NCBI RefSeq assembly: GCF_024723255.1
Contig: NZ_JANIAC010000004.1
Span: forward strand, 368,735-432,734
Direction of reading: 5' to 3'
Origin: Aestuariibaculum sp. M13
GTDB taxonomy: Bacteria > Bacteroidota > Bacteroidia > Flavobacteriales > Flavobacteriaceae
DNA: 64,000 bases
Position numbers and translations under genes: made by a program. Each line of letters opens with the position of its first letter. Position 1 is the stretch's first letter. Positions 17,747 to 26,078 of this stretch are shown here, piece after piece. The notes under the pieces were generated by a model. It was given only the letters and a program-made list of their open reading frames with translations, was not told where the DNA came from and ran no database searches.

Positions 17747-19801
17747 ATGAAGAAGTTTCTTTTAGCATGCGCAGCTTTAGTATTATCTACAGCTGCGTTT
17801 GCGCAAATATTAGAGCCAGTAAAATGGTCAACATCAGTAGAAAAAGTTTCAGATACAGAATTCGATTTAGTATCTAAAGCAACCATCGAAAAAGGTTGGC
17901 ATTTATATTCGCAAAATGTTCCGGCCGACGGACCAATTGCAACATCATTTATCTACGACGATAGCGAAGGTAATTTCACTATTGTAGGTAATACAACCGA
18001 GGAAGAAGGACACACGATTCAGGATCCTGTTTTCGAAATGGAAATTAAGTATTTCGAAAATAAAGCTACATTCAAACAACGTATTCAGGTAAAAGAAGGC
18101 GCAGCTACAGTAAACGGTTTTGTGGAGTTTATGGTATGTGACGATAGCAGATGTTTACCTCCTTCTGAAGTTGAATTAACATTTAATTTACCTAAAGTTT
18201 CAGTTGCTGCATCAGGAAATGAAACAGCTGCAAATGTTACAGCGTCAGAAGAAACTCATGTAACGGAAACTCCTGAAGCTTCTCATGAAGTAGCTGCTGC
18301 CAGCACTCATGATACAGTTGTTAAAGAATCGGTAGAAGGTTCAGATAAATCAGACTCTAAAAGAGGCTTGTTTACTATTTTTATTCTTGCTTTTTTATCT
18401 GGGTTTGCAGCATTATTAACACCATGTGTATTCCCAATGATTCCAATGACGGTAAGTTTCTTTACGAAACAAAGTAAAAACAAAGCGGTAGGAATTAAAA
18501 ATGCGATTATTTATGGTATTTGTATTATTGTAATTTACGTGTTATTAGGTACAGCTGTAACCGGTATTTTTGGTGCCGATGCATTGAATGCGTTAGCAGC
18601 TAACCCTTGGTTTAATATTATATTCTTTGTGCTTTTAGTGGTATTTGCTGTATCATTCTTAGGAGCATTCGAAATCATGTTACCAAACTCTTGGGCTAAC
18701 AAAGTAGATTCTCAGGCAGACCGTGGTGGTCTAGTTGGAATTTTCTTTATGGCTTTAGCTTTAGCCATTGTGTCATTTTCATGTACAGGTCCTATTGTTG
18801 GAACCTTATTAGTTGAAGCCGCTTCAAAAGGAGGTATCGCACCTATCGTTGGAATGTTAGGGTTCTCTTTAGCTATTGCTTTACCATTTGCTTTATTTGC
18901 AGCCTTCCCAGGATGGTTAAACTCATTACCAAAATCTGGAGGATGGTTAAATACAGTAAAAGTAGTTTTAGGATTCTTAGAATTGGCTTTAGCATTTAAA
19001 TTCTTGTCGAATGCCGATTATATTATGCAATGGCATATTTTAGAGCGTGAAGTATTCATTGCCATCTGGATTGCGGTTTTCGGAGCTTTGGCATTCTACT
19101 TATTCGGAAAAATTCAATTACCACACGATTCACCATTATCACATATTTCGGTAGGGCGTTTAGGTTTAGGTCTTATCACGTTAACCTTTACCATTTATAT
19201 GATTCCCGGTCTTTGGGGAGCACCATTAAACCTAATTAGTGCATTTCCACCACCGCCAAATTATAGTGAATCACCTTACGGTGTAGGTTATAAGAATGCA
19301 GGTGGAGGTGTTGCAGCTGCCGATAGTCATGAAGCGTTACCAGAAGGAGCGCATTTAATGGCACCACATAATATTATGGCATTCCACGATTATGAAACAG
19401 GTTTAGCTTATGCTAAAAAAGTAGGGAAACCAGTCATGATCGATTTTACAGGTTACACTTGTGTAAACTGTAGAAAAATGGAAAATAATGTTTGGGTAAA
19501 ACCAGAAATCTTAGAGATTTTAAAGAATGATGTCGTTTTAATTTCACTTTATGTAGACGATAAAAAGGAACTTCCTGAAGATATGAAAGTCGAGTACGTA
19601 TCTCGTCCAGGGAAGTTTATGAAAGACTTCGGTGATAAATGGAGCGACTTACAGGCAAGCAGATATAAAGCAAATTCTCAACCATTTTATGTGATTATGG
19701 ATCATGAGGAAAACAGCTTAATCGATCCTGTTGGATATACACCTGATGTTGCCGAGTACAAATCTTGGTTAAACGAAGGGATTTCAAAATTTGGTAAATA
19801 G
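17747..19801 (+). CDS. dsbD: Thiol:disulfide interchange protein DsbD
   Basis: A 684-residue inner-membrane electron carrier that takes electrons from cytosolic thioredoxin to periplasmic thiols. Signal peptide 1-19; nDsbD domain ~20-147 with C131/C136; a Ser/Thr/Glu/His-rich linker ~148-205; the eight-helix membrane domain ~208-505 with its redox cysteines C227 (LLTPCVFPMIP) and C346 (SFSCTGPIVG); and a C-terminal thioredoxin domain ~550-684 with C572-V-N-C575 (GYTCVNCRKME). All six cysteines of the electron relay are present. It lies 17 bp after the duplicated nDsbD gene and 19 bp before a TlpA gene, with trxB nearby, so a full reducing chain is encoded within 6 kb. Confidence 0.95.
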   Translation: MKKFLLACAALVLSTAAFAQILEPVKWSTSVEKVSDTEFDLVSKATIEKGWHLYSQNVPADGPIATSFIYDDSEGNFTIVGNTTEEEGHTIQDPVFEMEIKYFENKATFKQRIQVKEGAATVNGFVEFMVCDDSRCLPPSEVELTFNLPKVSVAASGNETAANVTASEETHVTETPEASHEVAAASTHDTVVKESVEGSDKSDSKRGLFTIFILAFLSGFAALLTPCVFPMIPMTVSFFTKQSKNKAVGIKNAIIYGICIIVIYVLLGTAVTGIFGADALNALAANPWFNIIFFVLLVVFAVSFLGAFEIMLPNSWANKVDSQADRGGLVGIFFMALALAIVSFSCTGPIVGTLLVEAASKGGIAPIVGMLGFSLAIALPFALFAAFPGWLNSLPKSGGWLNTVKVVLGFLELALAFKFLSNADYIMQWHILEREVFIAIWIAVFGALAFYLFGKIQLPHDSPLSHISVGRLGLGLITLTFTIYMIPGLWGAPLNLISAFPPPPNYSESPYGVGYKNAGGGVAAADSHEALPEGAHLMAPHNIMAFHDYETGLAYAKKVGKPVMIDFTGYTCVNCRKMENNVWVKPEILEILKNDVVLISLYVDDKKELPEDMKVEYVSRPGKFMKDFGDKWSDLQASRYKANSQPFYVIMDHEENSLIDPVGYTPDVAEYKSWLNEGISKFGK

Positions 19802-19820
19802 GTAATCTAAAACACCAAAC

Positions 19821-20819
19821 ATGAAAAAAGTAATCTATACCTTAACTTTCGCACTGGCATTTGTAGCTTGTAAAAAGGAACCAAAAGATTATGTAACGCT
19901 TTCAGGCACCATAACGAATCCGAATTCAGATTCGTTATGCGTTGCACAACGAAGCATTATTAAAACCATTAAAGTAAATCCTGACGGTACGTTTTCAGAT
20001 ACCTTAAAAGTTGAAGATGGAAACTATTTGCTTTACGATGGAAAGGAGCGTGCCATTGTATATTTACAAAATGGTTACGATCTTAACATTAAAGCAGATA
20101 CCAAATCTTTTGATGAATCAATCACTTACGAAGGAGAAGGATCAGAAGCGAATAATTTCTTAGCGAAAAAAGGACTTTTAAAAGAACAGTTAATTGATTT
20201 TAATGAACTGTTCACTCTAGATGAAGCTGCTTTTAATGCGAAGCTAGAGGCTAACGATAAAGCGTTTAAAGATCTTTTGAATTCTGTTGCGCACTTAGAT
20301 TCAACGTTTGTTAATGGTCAGGGGACAGAAATAGAGCGAATTAAGCAGGATCTTAGCCGTATGTATAATGAAAAGATGGCTGTTTCTTCATTAAAAGGAC
20401 AGGAGTCTCCAAAATTTGTGGACTACGAGAATTATGTAGGCGGCAACATGTCTCTTGATGATTTAAAAGGCAAGTATGTATATATCGACCTTTGGGCTAC
20501 GTGGTGCGGACCATGTAAACAGGAGATCCCGTATTTAAAAGCTGTTGAGAAGGAGTATCATAATAAGAATATTGCTTTCGTGAGTATTTCGTTAGATAGA
20601 AATAGCGCTTATGAAACATGGAGACGCATGGTAAAAGACAAAGAATTGTCTGGAATTCAGCTTTTCGCCAAAGAGGATAACGATTTTGCCAGAGCTTATA
20701 TGGTATCAGGTATTCCTCGTTTTATTCTTATCGATCCTGCTGGAATTGTGGTTGATGCTAACGCACCTAGACCATCGAGCAGTAAATTAATTGACTTATT
20801 TAAAACTTTAGATATATAA
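19821..20819 (+). CDS. TlpA-family thiol-disulfide lipoprotein (CGPC)
   Basis: A 332-residue envelope lipoprotein: lipobox FVAC (Cys17), DUF4369-like beta domain (~28-115, LSGTITNPNSDSLCVAQ), helical linker, and a TlpA thioredoxin domain (~190-332) with WATWC229-G-P-C232 and the cis-Pro stretch SGIPRFILIDPAG. It is the third thioredoxin-fold protein of the region and the closest relative here of the one at 3646-4692. Its active site is CGPC rather than CTPC. Directly downstream of dsbD in the same operon, it is the obvious DsbD client. The last base of its stop codon abuts the next hairpin region, which may end transcription. Confidence 0.9.
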   Translation: MKKVIYTLTFALAFVACKKEPKDYVTLSGTITNPNSDSLCVAQRSIIKTIKVNPDGTFSDTLKVEDGNYLLYDGKERAIVYLQNGYDLNIKADTKSFDESITYEGEGSEANNFLAKKGLLKEQLIDFNELFTLDEAAFNAKLEANDKAFKDLLNSVAHLDSTFVNGQGTEIERIKQDLSRMYNEKMAVSSLKGQESPKFVDYENYVGGNMSLDDLKGKYVYIDLWATWCGPCKQEIPYLKAVEKEYHNKNIAFVSISLDRNSAYETWRRMVKDKELSGIQLFAKEDNDFARAYMVSGIPRFILIDPAGIVVDANAPRPSSSKLIDLFKTLDI

Positions 20820-20823
20820 TTGA

Positions 20824-20844
20824 AAGCCTTCTTTATGGAGGCTT
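20824..20844 (+). terminator. Short hairpin after the TlpA gene
   Basis: AAGCCTTC pairs with GGAGGCTT around a 5-base loop, with one T-G pair, followed by a T-rich but broken tract. It contains the ATG at 20835, so that codon is unlikely to be the start of the next gene. Confidence 0.55.
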
Positions 20845-20864
20845 CTCTTATTAAATTTTCACGC

Positions 20865-22370
20865 ATGAATGCACTAAAAAGATTTTTTAAATCACAACCT
20901 AAAACCGAAACAGAATTAGAGAAATATTTCGAGCAATTTCGAAATAATGTTGTTGGGGTAGATCAGTACTTTGTTTCTCCTTACGGTAAGAAAAAAATCA
21001 TTTACGCCGACTGGACTGCCAGCGGGCGTTTATACAGACCTATTGAAGAAAAGTTATTAAATGAAATAGGTCCTTATGTTGCTAATACACATACAGAAAC
21101 CTCTATCACCGGTAGTGTGATGACACACGCTTATCACGATGCCAGAGAGATTATTAAAAAACACGTTAATGCATCGAAAGATGATGTGTTAATTACTGAA
21201 GGTTCTGGTATGACTGGAGCCATCAACAAATTTCAACGTATCTTAGGAATTAAGGTAAACGAGAATTTAAAAGATCATACAACTATTCCTGATGAAAAGC
21301 GACCAATCATTTTCGTGTCGCACATGGAGCATCACTCAAACCAAACATCTTGGCTGGAGACTATCGCAAAAGTGGTTGTTATTCCTGCTGATGAAAACGG
21401 TTTACCTTGCTTAGACGCTTTAGAAAAATTGGTTCAGGAATATAGCGAAACACCAATTAAAATTGCTGCAATTACAGGATGTTCTAACGTAACAGGTATT
21501 AGAACGCCTTATCACAAGGTAGCAAAAATCATGCATCAGAATAACGGGTTATGTTTTGTGGATTTCGCCTGTTCTGCACCTTATGTAGAGATTAATATGC
21601 ACCCGGAAGATGAAGAAGAGTATTTAGATGCTATAACATTCTCTCCTCACAAATTTTTGGGAGGTCCTGGTACTTCAGGGGTGTTAATTTTTAATAAAAA
21701 ATTATACAAAAATTTAGTGCCTGATAACCCTGGAGGAGGAACTGTTAGTTATACAAACCCTTGGGGAGACCACGATTATGTAGACGATATTGAAACACGT
21801 GAAGACGGTGGTACTCCTGGTTTCTTACAAGCCATTAGGATAGCTTTATCTATTCAGTTGAAAGAAAAAATGGGAGTGCAAAATATCTTAGATCGTGAGC
21901 ATGAATTAAATGATATCATCTTCAAAAGATTATCAGCGATTAAAAACTTAACCATTTTAGCACCGAACCACACAGATCGTTTAGGGGTTATTTCATTCTA
22001 TATCGAGCATGCACACTATAACTTAGTTGTTAAATTATTGAATGATCGTTTTGGTGTACAAACCAGAGGGGGGTGTTCTTGTGCTGGGACTTATGGTCAC
22101 TATTTATTAAATGTAGACCAACCGACTTCTAAATCTATTGAGTTGAAAATTTTAGAAGGTTGTATGATTGAGCGCCCGGGATGGGTTCGTATGTCGGTTC
22201 ACCCAACCATGACCAATGCCGAAGTTGAATTTGTTTGTGATGCGATTGAGCAGGTAGCCAAAAATTTTGCGACTTGGGAAAATGATTATACCTATAACGC
22301 TGCTAAAAATGAATTCGTTCACAACGGAAACAAACACGTTGAAGCAGAGATCACACAAGGTTGGTTTTAA
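20865..22370 (+). CDS. Class V aminotransferase-fold PLP enzyme, SufS/selenocysteine-lyase-like
   Basis: A 501-residue fold-type I PLP enzyme from the ATG at 20865. In-frame TTG 20820 and ATG 20835 lie in or before a hairpin, so I reject them. Landmarks: ADWTASGRLYRPIE near the start, HMEHHSNQTSW (the His that stacks on PLP), DFACSAPYVEINMHP, the Schiff-base K263 in SPHKFLGGPGTSG, and a cysteine loop GGC404-S-C406-AGTYGH where cysteine desulfurases carry their catalytic Cys. The family splits cysteine or selenocysteine into alanine plus sulfur or selenium, but relatives act on other amino acids. It is longer than SufS (about 410). The trxB gene follows by 27 bp, which suits a thiol-dependent reaction. 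Exact substrate unknown. Confidence 0.8.
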   Translation: MNALKRFFKSQPKTETELEKYFEQFRNNVVGVDQYFVSPYGKKKIIYADWTASGRLYRPIEEKLLNEIGPYVANTHTETSITGSVMTHAYHDAREIIKKHVNASKDDVLITEGSGMTGAINKFQRILGIKVNENLKDHTTIPDEKRPIIFVSHMEHHSNQTSWLETIAKVVVIPADENGLPCLDALEKLVQEYSETPIKIAAITGCSNVTGIRTPYHKVAKIMHQNNGLCFVDFACSAPYVEINMHPEDEEEYLDAITFSPHKFLGGPGTSGVLIFNKKLYKNLVPDNPGGGTVSYTNPWGDHDYVDDIETREDGGTPGFLQAIRIALSIQLKEKMGVQNILDREHELNDIIFKRLSAIKNLTILAPNHTDRLGVISFYIEHAHYNLVVKLLNDRFGVQTRGGCSCAGTYGHYLLNVDQPTSKSIELKILEGCMIERPGWVRMSVHPTMTNAEVEFVCDAIEQVAKNFATWENDYTYNAAKNEFVHNGNKHVEAEITQGWF

Positions 22371-22397
22371 TTAAATTATCAAATTAGAAAAAAGATT

Positions 22398-23348
22398 ATG
22401 TCAGATACAATAGAAAGAGTAAAGTGCTTAATTATCGGGTCGGGACCTGCAGGTTACACCGCAGCGATTTATGCAGCACGTGCTAATATGAGTCCGGTAT
22501 TATACCAGGGAACACAGCCAGGAGGCCAGTTAACAACCACTAACGAAGTGGAGAACTTCCCAGGATATCCACAAGGTATTACAGGACCAGAAATGATGAT
22601 GGAGTTACAGGCGCAAGCACAACGTTTTGAAGCTGATATCCGAGACGGATGGATTACTAAGGTTGATTTTTCAGGTGATGTTCACAAAGTTTGGGTAAAC
22701 GACGAGAAGGAAATTCACTGTGATACGGTAATCATTTCAACCGGAGCTTCAGCAAAATATTTAGGCTTAGAATCTGAACAAAAATACTTGAAGTTAGGTG
22801 GCGGTGTATCGGCATGTGCAGTATGTGACGGGTTCTTCTACAGAAATCAGGAAGTGGTGATTGTTGGCGCAGGAGATTCAGCCTGTGAAGAAGCACACTA
22901 CTTATCAAAATTATGTAAAAAAGTAACCATGTTAGTAAGACGTGATGAGTTTAGAGCCTCTAAAATCATGGCAGAACGTGTAGCTAACACTCCAAATATT
23001 GACATTTTATTCAATACAGAAACCGATGAAGTTATTGGTGACGGACAAGTAGTAACAGCGGTTCGAGTTTATAACAATAAAACCAACGAAAAACATGAAA
23101 TTCCAGCAACAGGATTCTTCGTGGCAATCGGACATAAACCAAACACCGATATCTTTAAAGATTATATCAGCTTAGATGAAACGGGTTATATTATTAATAC
23201 ACCGGGAACAGCTAAAACTAATGTGCCGGGAGTATTTGTAAGTGGAGACGCTGCAGATCACGTATACCGTCAGGCGATTACAGCAGCCGGAACCGGTTGT
23301 ATGGCAGCTTTAGATGCAGAACGTTATTTAGCAGCTAAAGAGGCTTAA
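22398..23348 (+). CDS. trxB: Thioredoxin-disulfide reductase
   Basis: A 316-residue cytosolic flavoenzyme that reduces thioredoxin with NADPH. FAD-binding GSGPAGYTAAIYAARA near residue 14, the FAD/ENFPGYP stretch, redox-active C140-A-V-C143 (SACAVCDGFFYR), NADPH-binding GAGDSACEEAHYL, and the C-terminal FAD motif SGDAADHVYRQAITAAGTGC. Length and motifs are those of the low-molecular-weight bacterial TrxB. It sits 27 bp after the PLP enzyme and is closed by the terminator at 23440-23474. It is the electron source for DsbD via thioredoxin. Confidence 0.97.
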   Translation: MSDTIERVKCLIIGSGPAGYTAAIYAARANMSPVLYQGTQPGGQLTTTNEVENFPGYPQGITGPEMMMELQAQAQRFEADIRDGWITKVDFSGDVHKVWVNDEKEIHCDTVIISTGASAKYLGLESEQKYLKLGGGVSACAVCDGFFYRNQEVVIVGAGDSACEEAHYLSKLCKKVTMLVRRDEFRASKIMAERVANTPNIDILFNTETDEVIGDGQVVTAVRVYNNKTNEKHEIPATGFFVAIGHKPNTDIFKDYISLDETGYIINTPGTAKTNVPGVFVSGDAADHVYRQAITAAGTGCMAALDAERYLAAKEA

Positions 23349-23439
23349 TCAAAATAAAAAAAAGTTTATTTTTACTCGATAGTCAAAATTGTAGTTGTAA
23401 AAACCGATTTTTGATATTGAGGTCAAAAAAAAAATAAGT

Positions 23440-23474
23440 AACAACCTCGTGATAAAACCACGGGGTTGTTTTTT
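23440..23474 (+). terminator. Rho-independent terminator after trxB
   Basis: AACAACCTCGTG (23440-23451) pairs with CACGGGGTTGTT (23459-23470), followed by a T run. Confidence 0.92.
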
Positions 23475-23498
23475 AATATATCATACTAAATTATATTC

Positions 23499-26060
23499 AT
23501 GAGGAATTTGTTTTTTGTTTTTTTGCTTACCTGCGTAGTATCATGTAATAAAAAACCAAAGGAAGAAAATTATTTATTAGTCGAAGGTATTTCATCAGAA
23601 CTTGCAACCTACAGAAAAAAGCAGGTTTCAGATGTAGTTTACAATCTGTCTTTCAGCATTCCGTTAGAAAGAGAAAAGGCGATTGCTTCTCAACTTCATT
23701 TAACGCTTCAGGTTAACGATTTGGAGTATCCTTTGTATTTAGATTTTAATGAGGATAAATCGCATTTAAAATCGGTTTCAGTGAATGGAAAAACGATTGA
23801 GGTTTTACATGAAAGAGAACACTTAATAATTCCGCAGAAGTATTTAGCTAAAGGAAACAATGAAGTAATTGTTTCCTTCGATGCCGGTGAAGTGTCGCTT
23901 AACAGAAATGACGATTATTTATACACGCTTTTAGTGCCGGACCGTGCAAGTACCTTGTTCCCGTGTTTTGATCAACCGGATTTAAAGGCAAATTACAAGT
24001 TAGAAATTACGGCGCCTTCAAACTGGAAGGTGTTATGTGGCGGACCGTTAGTGTCTGAAGAAACAGTAAATGATTATACGAAACACGTTTACGGATTAAC
24101 CGATAAAATGAGTACTTATTTATTTTCATTTGTAGCAGGTGTGTTTAATGAAACATCTCAAAAACCTGAAAATATGGAAATGACCTTGTTGTATCGTGAA
24201 AACGATTCAGCAAAAATTGAAGCCAGTATCGATGCTATTTTTGAACATCATCAAAAGGCTGTAAATTTTTTAGAGGAGTATACGCAATATCCGTTTCCAT
24301 TTCAAAAAATGGATTATGCAACCATTCCAGGATTTCAGTATGGTGGCATGGAGCATGTTGGGGCTATCCAATATAAAGAATCATCTTTATTTTTAGATGG
24401 AACAACAACTCAGGAACGCTTATTAAATCGTGCACGACTAATAGCTCACGAAACTGCACACATGTGGTTTGGCGATTTAGTTACCATGAAATGGTTCGAC
24501 GATGTTTGGTTAAAAGAAGTGTTTGCCAATTTTATGGCCGATAAAACGGTTAATGGCTCGTTTCCGAATATTAATCACGATTTAAAATTTTTAACATCAC
24601 ATTATCCGTCGGCATATAGCGAAGACCGAACGCAGGGGGCAACACCTATTCGTCAGAATCTGGGGAATTTAAAAAATGCAGGAACGCTTTACGGAAATAT
24701 CATTTATCATAAGGCGCCTATTATGATGCGTCAGTTGGAAGTGATTATGGGAGAAGAACCTTTCCGTCGAGGTATGCGTAATTACATAAAAACATATGCT
24801 AACGACAATGCGACCTGGAACGATTTGGTAGAGTTACTAGACAACGAAACCCCAATAGATTTAAAGCAATGGAGCGAAGTTTGGGTAACAAAATCGGGAC
24901 GTCCGGTAATCTCAGATCAGGTTATTTATAATGCCGATGGTAAAATTGAACGTTTTGAAGTTTCTCAACATGCCGAAGACGGAACAGATAACATCTGGAC
25001 TCAGGCGTTCAATATTGGGTTAGTGTATAAAGATTCAGTGCATTTAGAAGAAGTAAATTTAAATGCTAAACAAATTTCTTTAAACACGCTGGAAGGTATG
25101 CCAAAGCCGGAAGCTATTGTTTATAATTACAATGGTTTAGGGTATGGTGTTTTTCCTGTCGATATTAAAAATCATCATATTTATGATATAAAAGATGATG
25201 TAGCTCGAGGTTTTGCTTACATCAATTTATATGAAAATATGTTAAGCGGAAAAATTTCAGCTATAGACGCATTCAATCAGTTACTTAATGGATTTAAAGT
25301 TGAAAATGAAGATTTAATCATCAACTTAGTTTCCGGAGAGATAAAAAGTATTTTCTGGAAATACTTTACAGAAGAAGAACGTCATGCAATGCTTCCTCCT
25401 TTGGAAGAATTTTTGCAGGAACGTTTAAAGGAACATTTAGATCCGAGTATTAAGAAAACGGTTTTCAATTTGTATAAAAGTGTCGCATATTCTGAGTCTG
25501 GAAAAGACTTTTTATATAACGTTTGGAATAAATCTATCGTGTTAGACAATGTGTATTTAAATGAAAACGATTATACAGGTATTGCTTCGGCATTAGCCAT
25601 TTATAAACATGAGAAAGCCGATGAGATTTTAAAAATAGCGCACGAGCAAATTACTAATGCCGATAGAAAAAAGAATTTCGAATTTATTCTTCCTGCATTA
25701 TCTAACGATGTGAAAGTAAGAGATGCCTTTATGAAATCGCTGGCTAAACCTGAAAATCGTGAAAAGGAATCCTGGGTGTTGGATGCTTTAGATTGTATTC
25801 ACCATCCGTTACGTCAGGCATCGGGGCAAAAGCATTTAAGGTTGTGTTTAGATTTACTGGAAGAAATACAGTTGACAGGAGATATCTTCTTTCCTAAAGC
25901 CTGGCTAGTGGCTTCTATAGGAGAATACACTTCGCCTGAAGCTTATCAGGTTTTGCAACAGTTTTTAGCGGACAATCCTAATTTTAGTCCTGTGCTAAAA
26001 AATAAATTATTACAGGCTACCGACCCGTTATATCGTGTTAATAACTTATGGAAGCAGTAA
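23499..26060 (+). CDS. M1-family zinc aminopeptidase lipoprotein
   Basis: An 853-residue M1 aminopeptidase. It has a signal with lipobox VVSC, so it is anchored in the envelope rather than cytosolic. The N-terminal saddle domain covers ~25-210. The exopeptidase motif appears as GGMEH near 285 (family GxMEN, with His for Asn). The zinc site is H317-E-T-A-H321 with E340 (FDDVWLKE), and the remainder is a helical C-domain. M1 enzymes remove N-terminal residues from peptides. It stands alone after a terminator, 18 bp before the NRAMP gene. Together with the M16 enzyme it would complete peptide breakdown, and its zinc need could explain the metal transporter behind it. Confidence 0.93.
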   Translation: MRNLFFVFLLTCVVSCNKKPKEENYLLVEGISSELATYRKKQVSDVVYNLSFSIPLEREKAIASQLHLTLQVNDLEYPLYLDFNEDKSHLKSVSVNGKTIEVLHEREHLIIPQKYLAKGNNEVIVSFDAGEVSLNRNDDYLYTLLVPDRASTLFPCFDQPDLKANYKLEITAPSNWKVLCGGPLVSEETVNDYTKHVYGLTDKMSTYLFSFVAGVFNETSQKPENMEMTLLYRENDSAKIEASIDAIFEHHQKAVNFLEEYTQYPFPFQKMDYATIPGFQYGGMEHVGAIQYKESSLFLDGTTTQERLLNRARLIAHETAHMWFGDLVTMKWFDDVWLKEVFANFMADKTVNGSFPNINHDLKFLTSHYPSAYSEDRTQGATPIRQNLGNLKNAGTLYGNIIYHKAPIMMRQLEVIMGEEPFRRGMRNYIKTYANDNATWNDLVELLDNETPIDLKQWSEVWVTKSGRPVISDQVIYNADGKIERFEVSQHAEDGTDNIWTQAFNIGLVYKDSVHLEEVNLNAKQISLNTLEGMPKPEAIVYNYNGLGYGVFPVDIKNHHIYDIKDDVARGFAYINLYENMLSGKISAIDAFNQLLNGFKVENEDLIINLVSGEIKSIFWKYFTEEERHAMLPPLEEFLQERLKEHLDPSIKKTVFNLYKSVAYSESGKDFLYNVWNKSIVLDNVYLNENDYTGIASALAIYKHEKADEILKIAHEQITNADRKKNFEFILPALSNDVKVRDAFMKSLAKPENREKESWVLDALDCIHHPLRQASGQKHLRLCLDLLEEIQLTGDIFFPKAWLVASIGEYTSPEAYQVLQQFLADNPNFSPVLKNKLLQATDPLYRVNNLWKQ

Positions 26061-26078
26061 TCCTTTTAAATAGCTTTC

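Noticed and set aside
20820..20864. Upstream starts TTG 20820 and ATG 20835 for the PLP enzyme
   Set aside because: They lie before or inside a hairpin (20824-20844); the ATG at 20865 is after it and leads straight into the enzyme.
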